DNA of 64,000 nucleotides. Origin: Calothrix sp. NIES-3974. GTDB taxonomy: Bacteria; Cyanobacteriota; Cyanobacteriia; Cyanobacteriales; Nostocaceae. Positions 10,789 through 20,322 of the stretch are shown here, one piece after another. The stretch covers positions 1,798,001 to 1,862,000 of the forward strand of contig NZ_AP018254.1 of the NCBI RefSeq assembly GCF_002368395.1, written 5' to 3'. How positions within the stretch are numbered: position 1 is the stretch's first letter; every line of letters starts with the position of its first letter. A program made the position numbers and the translations under genes. A model generated the notes under the pieces. That model ran no database searches and had not been told where the DNA came from. It saw nothing but the letters and a program-made list of their open reading frames with translations.

Positions 10789-12525
10789 TTACTTTTGATG
10801 GGGACGAAAATTCGGTAATTCCACGGAAGATAGTGATTTACGTCCTTTGGGAGGACGACGGGGATATACTAGGGGTGAGGGTGAATTGCGATCATCAATA
10901 TCACTAATCGCTGGAGATTGGAGGATGGAAATCTGCTCAGGAGTTAAATTTGATATATCTCCCCAGATGTCCTCTGTTTGGGTAACATGGGTGTTATCGG
11001 TATCTGCTTTGGTTGTTGCAGGATGGGAAACAGGTTGTTGATGGTTCTGACCTATTCCATCCGTAATATTACCATGAGCATCAATAGTGATTGTATTAAT
11101 ATCGTTGGGTGTACTAGGGGAATTTACTGGAGTATCCCAAGGTGATGGGGTATCTAATTCGAGATGGCTGGTTGAGGTTTCCGGTTCTGGGGACAAGTTT
11201 TGTGGTTGTTCGGTTGCTGAGTTGGAGAAGTTGGCTGTTTGAGCAGTAAAAAACATTTGAATCACACTATCAATCTGCGCTTCTAAGCTGGTGAGAGATT
11301 CGCTGAAGATGGATGGGTCTGTTGCTGGGGAGTCACAGGTATCTTCCCAAGGGTTTTCTTCCCTTGCAGTTTCATCGGTAGATGAGGTAGTATTAGCAAC
11401 TGAATCACCCAGGGATGTTTGGTCTTCCTCTGATTGCCTTTGCGTTTTTTCACTGGGGGTTGGTGGTTGCCAAGGTGGAACAGCAGCAGATGGCTTGGGA
11501 ATAGAAGGATAAATGCTATTATCCCCTTCCTCTGTTTCTCCTGACCAAGGTTGAATTGGTTGGGTGCGATTCAGTAAGGAATGAATATTTTCATGGTTGG
11601 ACACCCCGTTATCGGGGAGCGGTGCTTCCAGACATTTTTCTAAGGCTGCTTTAAATTGTAGAGTTTGTCGCTGCTGTCGCATTAAACGGGTTCGTAGTTC
11701 CCGACAGGTAGCTTCCGAATGGGCTAATTGTTGAGATTTTTCTTGGAAATTTGCGTGTAAATTCGCACATTCCCGTTCTAGTTGGGCCAGTTTTTGTTGG
11801 TTCGTTTCTAAATGAGCGCGGTAGGTTTCTAATAAGGCTTCTTGATGTTGCAGGTTTTGTTGGGAAGTTTCCAATTGTTGAAATAGGGATGCAATTTGCG
11901 ATTGAGCAGCAGCTAATTCTTGATTTTGTTGTGCTAATAATGATTCTGTGACATCTGCCCGTTTTTTGTGTCGTTGCAGCGCTGCTTCGGAATCTTTGAG
12001 GGCTTCTTTTAAGGCTTCAACGTGGGTATAAAGTTCATCGTTGGCTGTCCGCAGTTCCTGGTTTAATTCTAATAGCTGGGCAAATTCTGTGCCAATTTCT
12101 ACCTGTTCAGGGTCTTCGATATTTGTTTCCGGATTATATTCTTGATGGGATTCAGGTATGGGAATAGAATAACTGTCTGCTATCGGATTTTGCTCCTCGG
12201 TTGCTGTTTCTTCCATCCCTAGTTCCCAAGTTACGACTTTATCTAATTCGGAGTCGAGTATGGCTTCAATATCAATTTTTGGCTCGACTTGCTCATCCAC
12301 AAACTCAGTTTTTGTTTCTACAACCTCCGGTGACGACTCCCCAGGGGGTAATTGGTAAATTTGTTGACTTGGCGCTTCCCCCTCCTCACTCTCCCCCCTC
12401 TCACTGTTGGATGTGGGTACAACCGAGTAAAATGGGCAATCAATAGTATTATCAGATACCATCCTTTCCTCTGGATTGGACGATGGGAGCGATACCCAAT
12501 TTTCTGGATTGTCTGCTGGATTCAT
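10789..12525 (-). CDS. coiled-coil protein with acidic/disordered flanks
   Basis: I do not recognise a named family. The N-terminal ~150 residues are acidic and low-complexity. A heptad-rich coiled coil follows (about residues 150-300; QELRTANDELYTHVEALKEAL, then repeated QQNQELAAAQSQIASLFQQLE units). A long Ser/Thr/Pro/Gln-rich disordered region follows, and the C-terminus ends VELPNFRPHQK. That ending resembles the IDLPNFPR near the C-terminus of the coiled-coil protein at 49851-50411, possibly a short docking motif. The ATG at 12525 is used; an in-frame GTG five codons upstream (12540) is also possible. No signal peptide or membrane segment is visible. Confidence 0.78.
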   Translation of the reverse strand: MNPADNPENWVSLPSSNPEERMVSDNTIDCPFYSVVPTSNSERGESEEGEAPSQQIYQLPPGESSPEVVETKTEFVDEQVEPKIDIEAILDSELDKVVTWELGMEETATEEQNPIADSYSIPIPESHQEYNPETNIEDPEQVEIGTEFAQLLELNQELRTANDELYTHVEALKEALKDSEAALQRHKKRADVTESLLAQQNQELAAAQSQIASLFQQLETSQQNLQHQEALLETYRAHLETNQQKLAQLERECANLHANFQEKSQQLAHSEATCRELRTRLMRQQRQTLQFKAALEKCLEAPLPDNGVSNHENIHSLLNRTQPIQPWSGETEEGDNSIYPSIPKPSAAVPPWQPPTPSEKTQRQSEEDQTSLGDSVANTTSSTDETAREENPWEDTCDSPATDPSIFSESLTSLEAQIDSVIQMFFTAQTANFSNSATEQPQNLSPEPETSTSHLELDTPSPWDTPVNSPSTPNDINTITIDAHGNITDGIGQNHQQPVSHPATTKADTDNTHVTQTEDIWGDISNLTPEQISILQSPAISDIDDRNSPSPLVYPRRPPKGRKSLSSVELPNFRPHQK

Positions 12526-12744
12526 GACTTTATCACCCACAAGCTCTGAAAATAATAGCTAATTCTGTTAAAGGTTTGTTTCAAGCAGATTTCACCATTT
12601 GCTGATGGCAAAACCGATGTACTCTTTGTTTCAACGATATTAGATACGGAATTTTGGTAGCTGCTGACCTCAAGTTTCCCAACCGATTCCATCAGCCAAT
12701 TTCAGTACTAGTGAGTAGTTCATGTCGTCACCCAGCCTTTTCCC

Positions 12745-12895
12745 TCCGAGACTAGTAGTATTTAACCACATAAGTTTTGAGGGGTTTGTAGTAGTGGCTT
12801 TAGCTCCGAAAAAGCTTTACTAGAAAGGCGCTATGAGCGCAACTACCTACCTTTTCTCACCCATTATTTATGTGTTTGTTTTCTAGAATTCCCCT
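12745..12895. mobile_element. MITE family B, copy 1
   Basis: Palindromic non-coding repeat with blocks CCACATAAGTTTTGAGGGG, GTGGCTTTAGCTCCGAAA, AAGGCGCTATGAGCGC and ACTACCTACCTTTTCTCACCC. Related copies are at about 18060-18190, 35412-35715 (interrupted by a family A element) and 47036-47115 (inverted). Edges are approximate. Confidence 0.65.
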
Positions 12896-13388
12896 GGAAT
12901 CAGGGTTGATTTTCCTGGGGAGAACCTATTTGACAATGGTACTGTCTGTTGGCGATGAATGATTGTAGATATTTTGTTATAAATCCCAGGTGTGGTTTTT
13001 GTCACTACCTATTGGATATACTGTATTTAATTTATCAAACTCTGGGGATTTGGGGTGATGGGTTTTTTACCAGATGGGGACAAAATTGGTAATGGAAACC
13101 AGATACAGCAGATTGCAGGTAAATGTGGTACATTATTCATATTTTAATATGTTGGAAAGGCTTGTGAGCAAGGGTTTTTACGACTGTATCCTGTATTCTT
13201 GAATTCTGCTGTAATATATTGCCGTATCTGGTTTTTTTGGCGTTGCATAAGTGTGGGATGAATAAGTATTTGAAACCATGGAAAAATCGTTGAAAATTTG
13301 ATCCAATCATCCCTGATTCAGCAACGCCTGTTTTTTTTTAACAAATTACGTAGCTTGCTTCCCGCGTAGCGGGTATTACGAATTGTGA
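12896..13388. repeat. repeat-rich intergenic region upstream of the coiled-coil gene
   Basis: Contains a GGTTTTTACGACTGT...GAATTCTGCTGTAAT repeat at about 13130-13222 (second copy 15330-15417, weaker third near 16068-16118). A 90-bp GGCGTTGC...GCAACGCC element follows at 13239-13328. After it comes an AATTACGTAGCTTGC...GTAGCGGGTATTACGAATT palindrome at 13347-13385 just downstream of the LCP gene stop. No gene is seen. Confidence 0.65.
13239..13328. mobile_element. MITE family D, short copy (90 bp)
   Basis: Begins GGCGTTGCATAAG and ends CTGATTCAGCAACGCC, so the outer 8 bp (GGCGTTGC/GCAACGCC) are perfect inverted repeats. The same ends bound the elements at 19635-19768 and, with mismatches, 47845-48211. 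Non-coding. Confidence 0.6.
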
Positions 13389-14414
13389 TCAATCCCGCAA
13401 ATTATACTCCCTAACTAACTGGTCAATTTCCAATTGGTTGGGTAGCCAATAGCTAGTATTAAACTCACGCGGATAACTAGCTCGACCTGGTAAGGTTAAC
13501 ATTTTCATTTGGGAGCGATCGCTTTGAACGGCGAAGTTAACTAGGGTTAATAGTTGTTCGACACTGAGGTTACTATCGATGTTTTCCTGAATAACACTGA
13601 GGATTTTGGGGGATTTGGCTAGGGTTATGGGATTGAGAACCTGTTCTGCTAAGGCTTGCATTAAGATGTGCTGACGCTGGATTCTGCCAATATCCCCTTT
13701 GCCATCATGGCGAAAACGTAACATTTGCAGCGCTTTATCGCCGTCAAGATGTTGTCTTCCGGCTTTTAAGTCTATATACAAGTGTTGGGAGTGGTCTTGA
13801 TATTTCATGTCGTAGGGGACATCAACTGTCACACCTCCTAAAGCATCAATCAGTTTACCAACTCCGAGAACGTTGATGCGGATATAACCATGAATTGGTG
13901 TACCTCCCAGAAGTTGACTGGTGGTGGTCGCAGTTAAAAAAGCACCCCCGTAGACGTTGGTTGCGTTAATTTTTTTGATTCCATGTCCGTCTATTTCCAC
14001 CCTTGTATCTCTGGGGATAGAAATCATGGTAATTTTGTCGGTGGTAGGGTCAAACCGAATTAACAACATGACATCAGCCAATCCATCAAAGGAATTAAGT
14101 TGATGGAAATATCCTCGTTCACGGGCATTTTCTGGTAGTACGCTCATACCCATGACTAAAATATTCACCGGACTGTTGAGCTGGAAAATATTACCAGCAA
14201 TGCGATCGCTTTGGAAAAATTTGGCCTGTTCTGGGGTTAAATTGGTTTTATAGAAGGGGGTTGTACCCATATAAATTGCCCCCAATCCGCCAAGTGTTGC
14301 GGAGATGATTGCCAGTCCACTAATTACAGTCCAAAGTTTCCAGCGATTTTTCCGGTGTAAATTCTGACTAGGCACTTCCAGGTTTGCTGTTGTCAAATCT
14401 TTGTTTTTAACCAC
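13389..14414 (-). CDS. LytR-CpsA-Psr (LCP) family protein
   Basis: LCP proteins are membrane-anchored phosphotransferases that attach polyprenyl-phosphate-linked glycopolymers to peptidoglycan or related carriers on the outer face of the cytoplasmic membrane. The 341 residues comprise a short basic cytoplasmic N-terminus, one transmembrane helix (about residues 29-50) and an LCP domain. The domain shows the usual landmarks: NILVMGMS, DVMLLIRFDP, ISIPRDTRVEI, the Asn/Gly-rich KINATNVYGG, and LRFRHDGKGDIGRIQRQ with conserved Arg residues. The start is GTG at 14414 with AGAGGAAACAA directly upstream. The gene is isolated, with long repeat-rich gaps on both sides. In cyanobacteria the substrate is not established. 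Confidence 0.92.
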   Translation of the reverse strand: MVKNKDLTTANLEVPSQNLHRKNRWKLWTVISGLAIISATLGGLGAIYMGTTPFYKTNLTPEQAKFFQSDRIAGNIFQLNSPVNILVMGMSVLPENARERGYFHQLNSFDGLADVMLLIRFDPTTDKITMISIPRDTRVEIDGHGIKKINATNVYGGAFLTATTTSQLLGGTPIHGYIRINVLGVGKLIDALGGVTVDVPYDMKYQDHSQHLYIDLKAGRQHLDGDKALQMLRFRHDGKGDIGRIQRQHILMQALAEQVLNPITLAKSPKILSVIQENIDSNLSVEQLLTLVNFAVQSDRSQMKMLTLPGRASYPREFNTSYWLPNQLEIDQLVREYNLRD

Positions 14415-15768
14415 TTGTTTCCTCTGACTGGCTGATATTACGTAAGTTTTGATCTAGATTGTGAAGGTTAATGCAAAATCAACCTACTGTTCGGAAATGA
14501 AATACCAGCACCCAATGAATCAGGAGACAGAATACAGGACACTCCATACATAACTTTGCCCATTCCTGGCTTTTCGGTGAGTACACATGAATTGACTGGT
14601 TATCTCTCCTTTCCCCTGATTTATTTTCGGACTTACGCACTTTCGACTGCTTCCTGACGACCCTAGAGTCGATCTGCTGCACGTCTATGCAATGACGTAA
14701 CTGGGTAGTGATTGTGTAAGTCCTGTATTTTTCGTTATCTTGACTACATTTGTGAATCCGCGTACATCAAAATCATAAATATGCTTATTAGTAATTTTAT
14801 CGGTAGACAGGTTTGAACTGGCTTCTCTTTAGAGAAACTGCATATTACCTGCTAGCAAAAATACCATAACTATATAAAACTACAAGTTGTCTCTAGCTGA
14901 TTTCCGAAAAATACAGCATTTTATTTATGGGTTTGCACACTTAATAACTCAGCACGAAGTCGGGATTGGCCTTGTTTTCATCCTAGAACAAATACTAATC
15001 GAAATTAAGATGATTCAGATACAGGAGTTAAAAAATGACGTTGTTGAATACAAATATGAATTGAAAATTTTACGTTGTGTTATGGTATAAGTACGTGGGT
15101 GGTAGAAATTGTCGCTGAGATCAGAAAGTAGGGAGAGACGCGATACGTCGCGTCTGTACGGGAGTAAGGCTTTGAGATGAATGAAGGGTTGCGTTGCGGT
15201 TTCATGTTTAATTCCACCTACCTACTTATAGCGCAGCTAGTCCGCGACAACTTCTCAAGGCGTAAACTGCTTCACAACCAGCTTGTTACAGAATATAAAC
15301 GAGAATACAGCCAATAGCAGCTAGATTCGCTACTTCATTCATACTTTAAAGGTTTGTGAGAATGGGTTTTTACGACTGTTCTCCGTATCCGATATTTGGG
15401 AATTCTGCTGTAATTTATACCCCAATACAGTTCAGTTAGACTTAAAAGCCTGATTATTGGGTAGATTGGGTTAAAGAATGTAGAGACAGTAGCAGTAGCC
15501 CTCGTGGAATGGGTCCCCACCCGGAGCATAGGGACGAGATTATCACAAAAACTGTGTTACCTTATGGGTAAATTTCCAGAAAATCAACAGTCTAAGCAAA
15601 GCCTCAACCCAACTTACAGTTATCTTTAACACCAAGCGTATTGATTTATACCCAAGTTAAGTAATGCCCAAAAAACAACGTAGAAACGCAGCAAGTCACC
15701 ACATCTCTACAAGTGTTTTCAGTCATTTAGATGTGAATATTATTTATTTTTAAGAAAGTTTGTTAGTT
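14415..15768. repeat. repeat-rich intergenic region upstream of the LCP gene
   Basis: No believable gene in about 1.35 kb. Contains a one-ended family D fragment (about 15037-15080, GTTGAATACAAATATGAATTG), the GAGACGCGATACGTCGCGTCT palindrome at about 15134-15154, and a GGTTTTTACGACTGT repeat at about 15330-15417. A 67-codon frame at 14887-15090 begins with TTG and ends inside the family D fragment; it is not called as a gene. Confidence 0.65.
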
Positions 15769-16000
15769 AGGGTCTGCGGAAAAAGTCTTTTCGTGAGGGT
15801 AGGGAATAGGGAACAGGGAGTAGGGAGTAGTTTTAACCTAATAATTCCACTTTTCACAAGACCCAAAAAATGGCAAATGCCGGGTTTTGAAGCCTTACAT
15901 ACCTACTTGGAAAGCACTTTTTACGACTCAAATATCCTCAATATCTGGTGAAATATAGAGACACGATATATCGTGTCTTTACTATTTTTCAGCAAATCCT
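15769..16000. mobile_element. MITE family C, copy 1 (232 bp, TSD AGTT)
   Basis: Ends AGGGTCTGCGGAAAAA and (reverse complement of right end) AGGATTTGCTGAAAAA form imperfect terminal inverted repeats. Direct repeats AGTT flank the element at 15765-15768 and 16001-16004. The interior includes GTCTTTTCGTG, GGAAAGCACTTTTTACGACT and a GAGACACGATATATCGTGTCT palindrome. A second long copy lies inverted at 62478-62689 and an internally deleted relative at about 52651-52787. A frame drawn through it (15760-15951) is not a gene. Confidence 0.72.
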
Positions 16001-16222
16001 AGTTACGGTGGATTTTAGGCGAACGAGGTAGGTTATTTTAATTTTCAAGGCTAATTTAAAACCGCTTTTAAGAGCATATCCTCTATTCTGATAATTCTAC
16101 TGTAACCTGAGTTCGGGATAGGGTGAAACGCCTATTCTATCGTTGGCTGTGAACTTTAGCTTGTAGAAAGCATTACGAAATAGCCTTAACCCAAACTGAC
16201 GACTATCTCCTCAAAGAAAAAC

Positions 16223-16320
16223 AAAAAGTGCTTGGACGTGTTGCCGTGTTTCCACTCCAAGCACTTTTCTGTTCTTTCAACTTACTCCTCACACACAATT
16301 ACAGAATACAGGAGGAGGCG
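16223..16320 (+). ncRNA. possible Yfr1-like small RNA
   Basis: ACTCCTCACAC at 16284-16294 is an exact match to the unpaired core that defines the cyanobacterial small RNA Yfr1, and it follows a strong stem-loop (16224-16268), as in Yfr1. Against it: no clear 3' hairpin with a U-tract follows, CTCCTC could instead pair with GAGGAG at 16312-16317, and no promoter was recognised. The 5' stem may simply be the purH terminator on the other strand. Tentative. Confidence 0.3.
16224..16268 (-). terminator. strong hairpin, probable purH terminator
   Basis: A perfect 13-bp stem: AAAAGTGCTTGGA (16224-16236) pairs with TCCAAGCACTTTT (16256-16268) around a 19-nt loop. Read on the minus strand it lies about 190 nt beyond the purH stop and is followed by a T-rich run (CTTTTTGTTTTTC), the form of an intrinsic terminator. 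On the plus strand the same stem precedes the ACTCCTCACAC motif at 16284. Confidence 0.65.
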
Positions 16321-16461
16321 ACTAAAAACAAGTATTTAGAGTGACACTTCATCAGGTGTACCAAGTTTTGTGAGGTTCGTTGATACAAACTACCGATTTT
16401 CTTTAGGATTGTCTATCAAGGGGATAAAATCAGTCTTTTGCTGTATGATATGGAGGCCACA

Positions 16462-18000
16462 TTAGTGTAAGAAGTGGCGAGTTTGGGTAAATACCATGAC
16501 TAAACCCAGTTCGTTAGCTGCTTGAATGGAATCGCGATCGCGTAGACTACCACCAGGTTGGACAATGGCTGTAATTCCAGCAGCAGCAGCTGTTCTCACG
16601 GAATCGTCGAAGGGGAAAAATGCGTCACTCGCGAGAAAACCCCCTCTCGCTCGGTCTTGAGCTTGTTCTAGGGCAATTTTGACTGAACCCACCCGATTCA
16701 TCTGTCCTGCACCAATTCCTGTGGTAGTGCGATCGCGGGTGGTGACAATCGCATTCGATTTCACATGTTTACAAACTAACCAGGCAAATTCTAACTCGGC
16801 TAGTTCTTCTGGGGTGGGTTGGCGATCGCTGACTACTTGCCATTTACTGGTATCTGTAACTATATCGTCCGCCGTTTGCACCAGAAAACCACCAGCTATT
16901 TGCTTGATAATTTGTTTTGTCCCCGTTTGTAAATCAGGGAGGATTAATACCCGTAAATTGGCTTTTTGAGCCAAAATTTGCTCTGCTTCCCCATCACATC
17001 CCGGTGCGACAATACATTCTAAAAAGGTTTTCGTCAATTCCGTTGCCGTCGCTGCGTCAATGGGACGGTTAAACGCCACAATCCCCCCAAATGCGGAGAC
17101 CGAATCAGCTGCAAATGCCTTCTGGTAGGCTTCGAGCAAGGAATCACCTAAAGCAGTTCCACAGGGATTCGTATGTTTAATAATGGTTGCTGCCGGAGTT
17201 TCGCGAAATTCGGCTATGATCTGCCGCGCCGCTTCCAAATCCACCAGGTTATTATAACTTAATTCCTTGCCTTGCAGTTGGGTCGCTCCACACCAACCAC
17301 TAGGATTCCCTGTCCGATACCAGGATGCCGATTGGTGGGGGTTTTCCCCATATCGTAAAGTTTGAATTTTTACGCCGCCGAGGAAATAATTATCCGGTAA
17401 ATCCTGTGCTGGGGATTGACTGCTAAGGTAAGCAGCAATCGCTTGGTCGTAGCTACTGGTGTGTAAAAAACCCTGTAAAGCACACTTTTGGCGAAATTCT
17501 AGGGAAGGTACACCATCATGGAGACGCAGTTCCTGTAAATATTCATCGTATTGATTGGGGTTGCATAAAACCGTTAAATGGGCGAAATTCTTGGATGCAG
17601 CTCTCAACATCGCTGGACCACCAATATCAATCTGTTCGATTGCTGCTGTCAGGGTGACACCGGGTTGAGCAATCGTCTCCGCAAACGGGTACAAATTCAC
17701 CACCACCAAATCAATCGGTCGAATTTGGTTAGCTTGCAAATCTTGCAGATCAGCATCCAAATCTCGCCGAGCCAAAATACCACCGTGAATGCGGGGATGC
17801 AAGGTTTTCACCCGACCACCTAAAATTTCCGGCGAACCTGTATATTCTGCCACCTTTGTCACAGGTAAACCAGCTTCCTTTAAAGCTTGAGCAGTTCCCC
17901 CACTGCTAATGATATCAAAACCAAATTCATTTACTAAACTACGTGCTAGGTCAATCAACCCAGTTTTATTTGAGACAGAAAGCAGTGCCAGCCGTGTCAT
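16462..18000 (-). CDS. purH: bifunctional AICAR formyltransferase / IMP cyclohydrolase
   Basis: Performs the last two steps of de novo IMP synthesis. The N-terminal MGS-like IMP cyclohydrolase domain (about residues 1-150) contains SNKTGLIDLA, SGGTA and GGRVKTLHPRIHGGIL. The C-terminal AICAR transformylase domain contains the catalytic Lys-His pair in IIKHTNPCG (near residue 275), SAFGGIVAFN and the ending GLVMVFTQTRHFLH. The 512 residues match the full family length and all expected motifs are intact. It stands alone: a 2-kb gap downstream and an MFS gene on the same strand about 230 bp upstream with a repeat between, so co-transcription is unlikely. Confidence 0.97.
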   Translation of the reverse strand: MTRLALLSVSNKTGLIDLARSLVNEFGFDIISSGGTAQALKEAGLPVTKVAEYTGSPEILGGRVKTLHPRIHGGILARRDLDADLQDLQANQIRPIDLVVVNLYPFAETIAQPGVTLTAAIEQIDIGGPAMLRAASKNFAHLTVLCNPNQYDEYLQELRLHDGVPSLEFRQKCALQGFLHTSSYDQAIAAYLSSQSPAQDLPDNYFLGGVKIQTLRYGENPHQSASWYRTGNPSGWCGATQLQGKELSYNNLVDLEAARQIIAEFRETPAATIIKHTNPCGTALGDSLLEAYQKAFAADSVSAFGGIVAFNRPIDAATATELTKTFLECIVAPGCDGEAEQILAQKANLRVLILPDLQTGTKQIIKQIAGGFLVQTADDIVTDTSKWQVVSDRQPTPEELAELEFAWLVCKHVKSNAIVTTRDRTTTGIGAGQMNRVGSVKIALEQAQDRARGGFLASDAFFPFDDSVRTAAAAGITAIVQPGGSLRDRDSIQAANELGLVMVFTQTRHFLH

Positions 18001-18059
18001 GATTACCCTGAATCCCTAAAAGTCAGAAAGAGTATTCTACCAAACAAAATCCGTTGAGG

Positions 18060-18190
18060 GGAAGCAAACTAGTGCTTGACCTGGTAGGTGATGAAGGATT
18101 TGTAGTAATGGGTTTAGCCACGAAAAAGCTTTAATATAAAGGCGCTAAAACGCTACTACGTGACTTTTTTAACCCCTCAAAATTAATGAC
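18060..18190. mobile_element. MITE family B, copy 2
   Basis: Between purH and the MFS gene. Contains GTAATGGGTTTAGCCACGAAAAAGCTTTA, AAGGCGCTAAAACGCTACTACGT and AACCCCTCAAAATTAATG, matching the blocks of the 12745 copy in order. Edges are approximate. Confidence 0.6.
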
Positions 18191-18234
18191 ATGAAGTACT
18201 ATCACTACAGAAGGCAAATTAGGAGCAAAAGGGA

Positions 18235-19470
18235 TCAATTAGGGTTACGGATGATATATGCATCCTCTCCTTTTCCCAAGGCGAACCGCAAGGATTGGGC
18301 TGGTGTTTTACTGGAGTTGGTTAAAAATAGACCTATCGCGAATAGGGTAATTATACCTGTAATTAAAAACATATTTTCGTAGCCAAAGCTTTCTGCAATT
18401 AGACCTAGGGTGGGACCAGCAGTGGCGATACCGACATCAAAACCGCCAACACAAATGGCAAAAATCCGTCCCCGTTCCTGGGGATAGGAACGGTCTGCCA
18501 TCATGGCGACTAACATGGGTATCATGATACCACCACCTGTTCCTTGAATAAGGGCTGCCAAAATAAAGTCCAGTTGATCATCGGCTTGCCAAAGGGTAAA
18601 CATGGACAAACAATAACAAATAATCCCAATGGTAATAAATAAACCCCGACCAATGCGATCGCTCACTCGTCCAGCAATTAGTCTGATGCTAAAGCTGGTA
18701 ATGGCTCCAAAGGAATAAAATAAACCAGGGTTAAAGTCGATTTGCAGGGATTTAATAAATAGGGGAACAAAAGTGCTAATTGTACCAAAAGCCAGTCCAA
18801 CCATGAGCATGACCAGGGTAGGGATGCGAACCCTGGGACTAAGGAGAATGGCTAATGTATCGAACTTTGATTGTTGAGGCGATCGCATGTCATCCACGGG
18901 AGGAGATGTGATGGCGTAGGCACAAATAAAACTGAGGATAGCGAGTAAGCTGGCAAATAAAAATAGGAGTGGGTAGCCAGTTTTAAATAGAAGAAATCCA
19001 CCCACCGCAGGACCAATTGCCATTCCCACCGGATTGACTAAACTTAAATAACCAATAATTTCTCCCCGTTTGTGGGCTGGTGCAAAGTCTGTGACTAAAG
19101 TACTGTAGGCAGTAGTAAAAGCGGCAATACTCACACCGTGAACGGCTCTGATCAACATGAGCAACGGTACTGACTTGATGAGAGTATAACCAACGGGTGC
19201 GATCGCGGCAATACTAATCCCCAGTAGTAGTACTTTTTTCCGTCCCCCCTGGTCTACCATTCGTCCCAATTGGGGACGAAATAATAATAAACCAATGGCA
19301 AAGCTACCCATCACTAAACCGATTTGCTGTTTTGTTGCCCCAATTGACTCGGCATATAGGGGTAATGTTGGTAACAAGGCTGCCATGCATGACCAGAAAA
19401 ATAAACCTGCTGTGAATAAAATCAGCAGGTTGCGTTGCAAGGATTTATCTAGTGTTTGAAAGACTTTCAC
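18235..19470 (-). CDS. MFS transporter
   Basis: A twelve-helix major facilitator with the family signatures: the loop 2-3 motif RMVDQGGRKKVLLLG and the equivalent GRVSDRIGRG in the second half. Residues after the start (KVFQTLDKSLQRNLLILF) lead directly into helix 1. The GTG at 19470 is preferred over the far-upstream in-frame codon at 19560, which would add about 30 residues of repeat-like sequence before the usual cytoplasmic N-terminus; this gives 411 residues. The fold resembles drug/sugar efflux MFS proteins (DHA1-like), but the substrate cannot be inferred. Two Gly-rich helices (VHGVSIAAFTTAYSTLVTD, IQGTGGGIMIPMLVAMMAD) are typical of exporters. Confidence 0.87.
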   Translation of the reverse strand: MKVFQTLDKSLQRNLLILFTAGLFFWSCMAALLPTLPLYAESIGATKQQIGLVMGSFAIGLLLFRPQLGRMVDQGGRKKVLLLGISIAAIAPVGYTLIKSVPLLMLIRAVHGVSIAAFTTAYSTLVTDFAPAHKRGEIIGYLSLVNPVGMAIGPAVGGFLLFKTGYPLLFLFASLLAILSFICAYAITSPPVDDMRSPQQSKFDTLAILLSPRVRIPTLVMLMVGLAFGTISTFVPLFIKSLQIDFNPGLFYSFGAITSFSIRLIAGRVSDRIGRGLFITIGIICYCLSMFTLWQADDQLDFILAALIQGTGGGIMIPMLVAMMADRSYPQERGRIFAICVGGFDVGIATAGPTLGLIAESFGYENMFLITGIITLFAIGLFLTNSSKTPAQSLRFALGKGEDAYIIRNPN

Positions 19471-19634
19471 GGTAGATGCTGTTTTCAGAGTATTAAGGAA
19501 TATTGAGGAATATAGAATCCAGGATACAAGATACAAGAGAAGTTTGGGGGGATAGCCCACATCCAGGATTGCTCACAAACTCCTCAAACTTTCGGTGAGC
19601 AGGGAACAGGGAGTAGGAAGTAGTAGGATATTTG

Positions 19635-19768
19635 GGCGTTGCTGAATACAAATATGAATTGAAAATTTGACGTTGTGTAGAGACGTAGCGATGCTACGTC
19701 TCTACGGCGATTGTGGTTTCAATACAACATGTAAATAATCATAATTCATACCCAAATTCAGCAACGCC
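19635..19768. mobile_element. MITE family D, full copy (134 bp)
   Basis: Perfect 13-bp terminal inverted repeats GGCGTTGCTGAAT (19635) and ATTCAGCAACGCC (ending 19768). In its centre lies the palindrome TAGAGACGTAGCGATGCTAC... at 19678-19704. The left internal block ACAAATATGAATTGAAAATT is shared with 15037-15080 and 47855-47880. Non-coding. Confidence 0.78.
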
Positions 19769-20322
19769 GTAGTAGGAAATTCGAGCCATTACTCCATGCT
19801 GATCACTTGCTTGTGAGAAATTCAGGTAGAACTAGCTTCTTGATGAGGATGTGAGTTTGATCCGTAATCAAATCTTCAACCGTTTTCATCTGAAGTTGCA
19901 CATAACAAGTTGTCCGAAGCAAGGAGGAACGACAATTAATTTATATCTTGCACCTTTACGTATACATACGTTGAATTTCAAAATATACGCGATATAGCTA
20001 CAGTACTATTTTTTGTTTTTAACGCTAAAGTAATACTTTTAGCTTTATACTGGGTATTTTATTTCCATCAGCTTTTCTTGGTGCAAGATGTGAGTTAACT
20101 AATTACTGAGATTGCCGAGTTCCACTTCGTTCCGCAACAAGCAAGCTACACAATGACACGCAAACAAAATTATATGCAGCTTCATCGAAAATTGGTATTA
20201 AACCCTTGTCCAGCATTATTTGTAAGGGAATAAAAGTTTTTAAAAACCTTATTTTGTGAGGTGCAAGATTTAAGTTGACGTAAAGCATCTCAAATAATTT
20301 ATTCCTACTCCCCATTTCCTAT
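19769..20322. repeat. intergenic repeats with TTGCACC inverted pair
   Basis: Holds ATCTTGCACC (about 19943) facing GGTGCAAGAT (about 20081) and a further direct copy GGTGCAAGAT (about 20262): a possible decayed mobile element of about 160 bp. Also contains GAGTTCCACTTCGTTCCGC, a short palindromic repeat. A 70-codon minus-strand frame here (20103-20315) spans these repeats and is not called. Confidence 0.5.

Noticed and set aside
14887-15090. 67-codon plus-strand frame
   Set aside because: Begins with TTG and ends inside a MITE family D fragment; no domain or ribosome-binding site.
15804-15831. Heptamer runs (CTACTCCC / GGGAGTAG) as regulatory sites
   Set aside because: They occur in most gaps regardless of gene; known type of short tandem repeat in heterocystous cyanobacteria.
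20103-20315. 70-codon minus-strand frame
   Set aside because: Spans short dispersed repeats and lacks any conserved-looking motif; no support as a gene.
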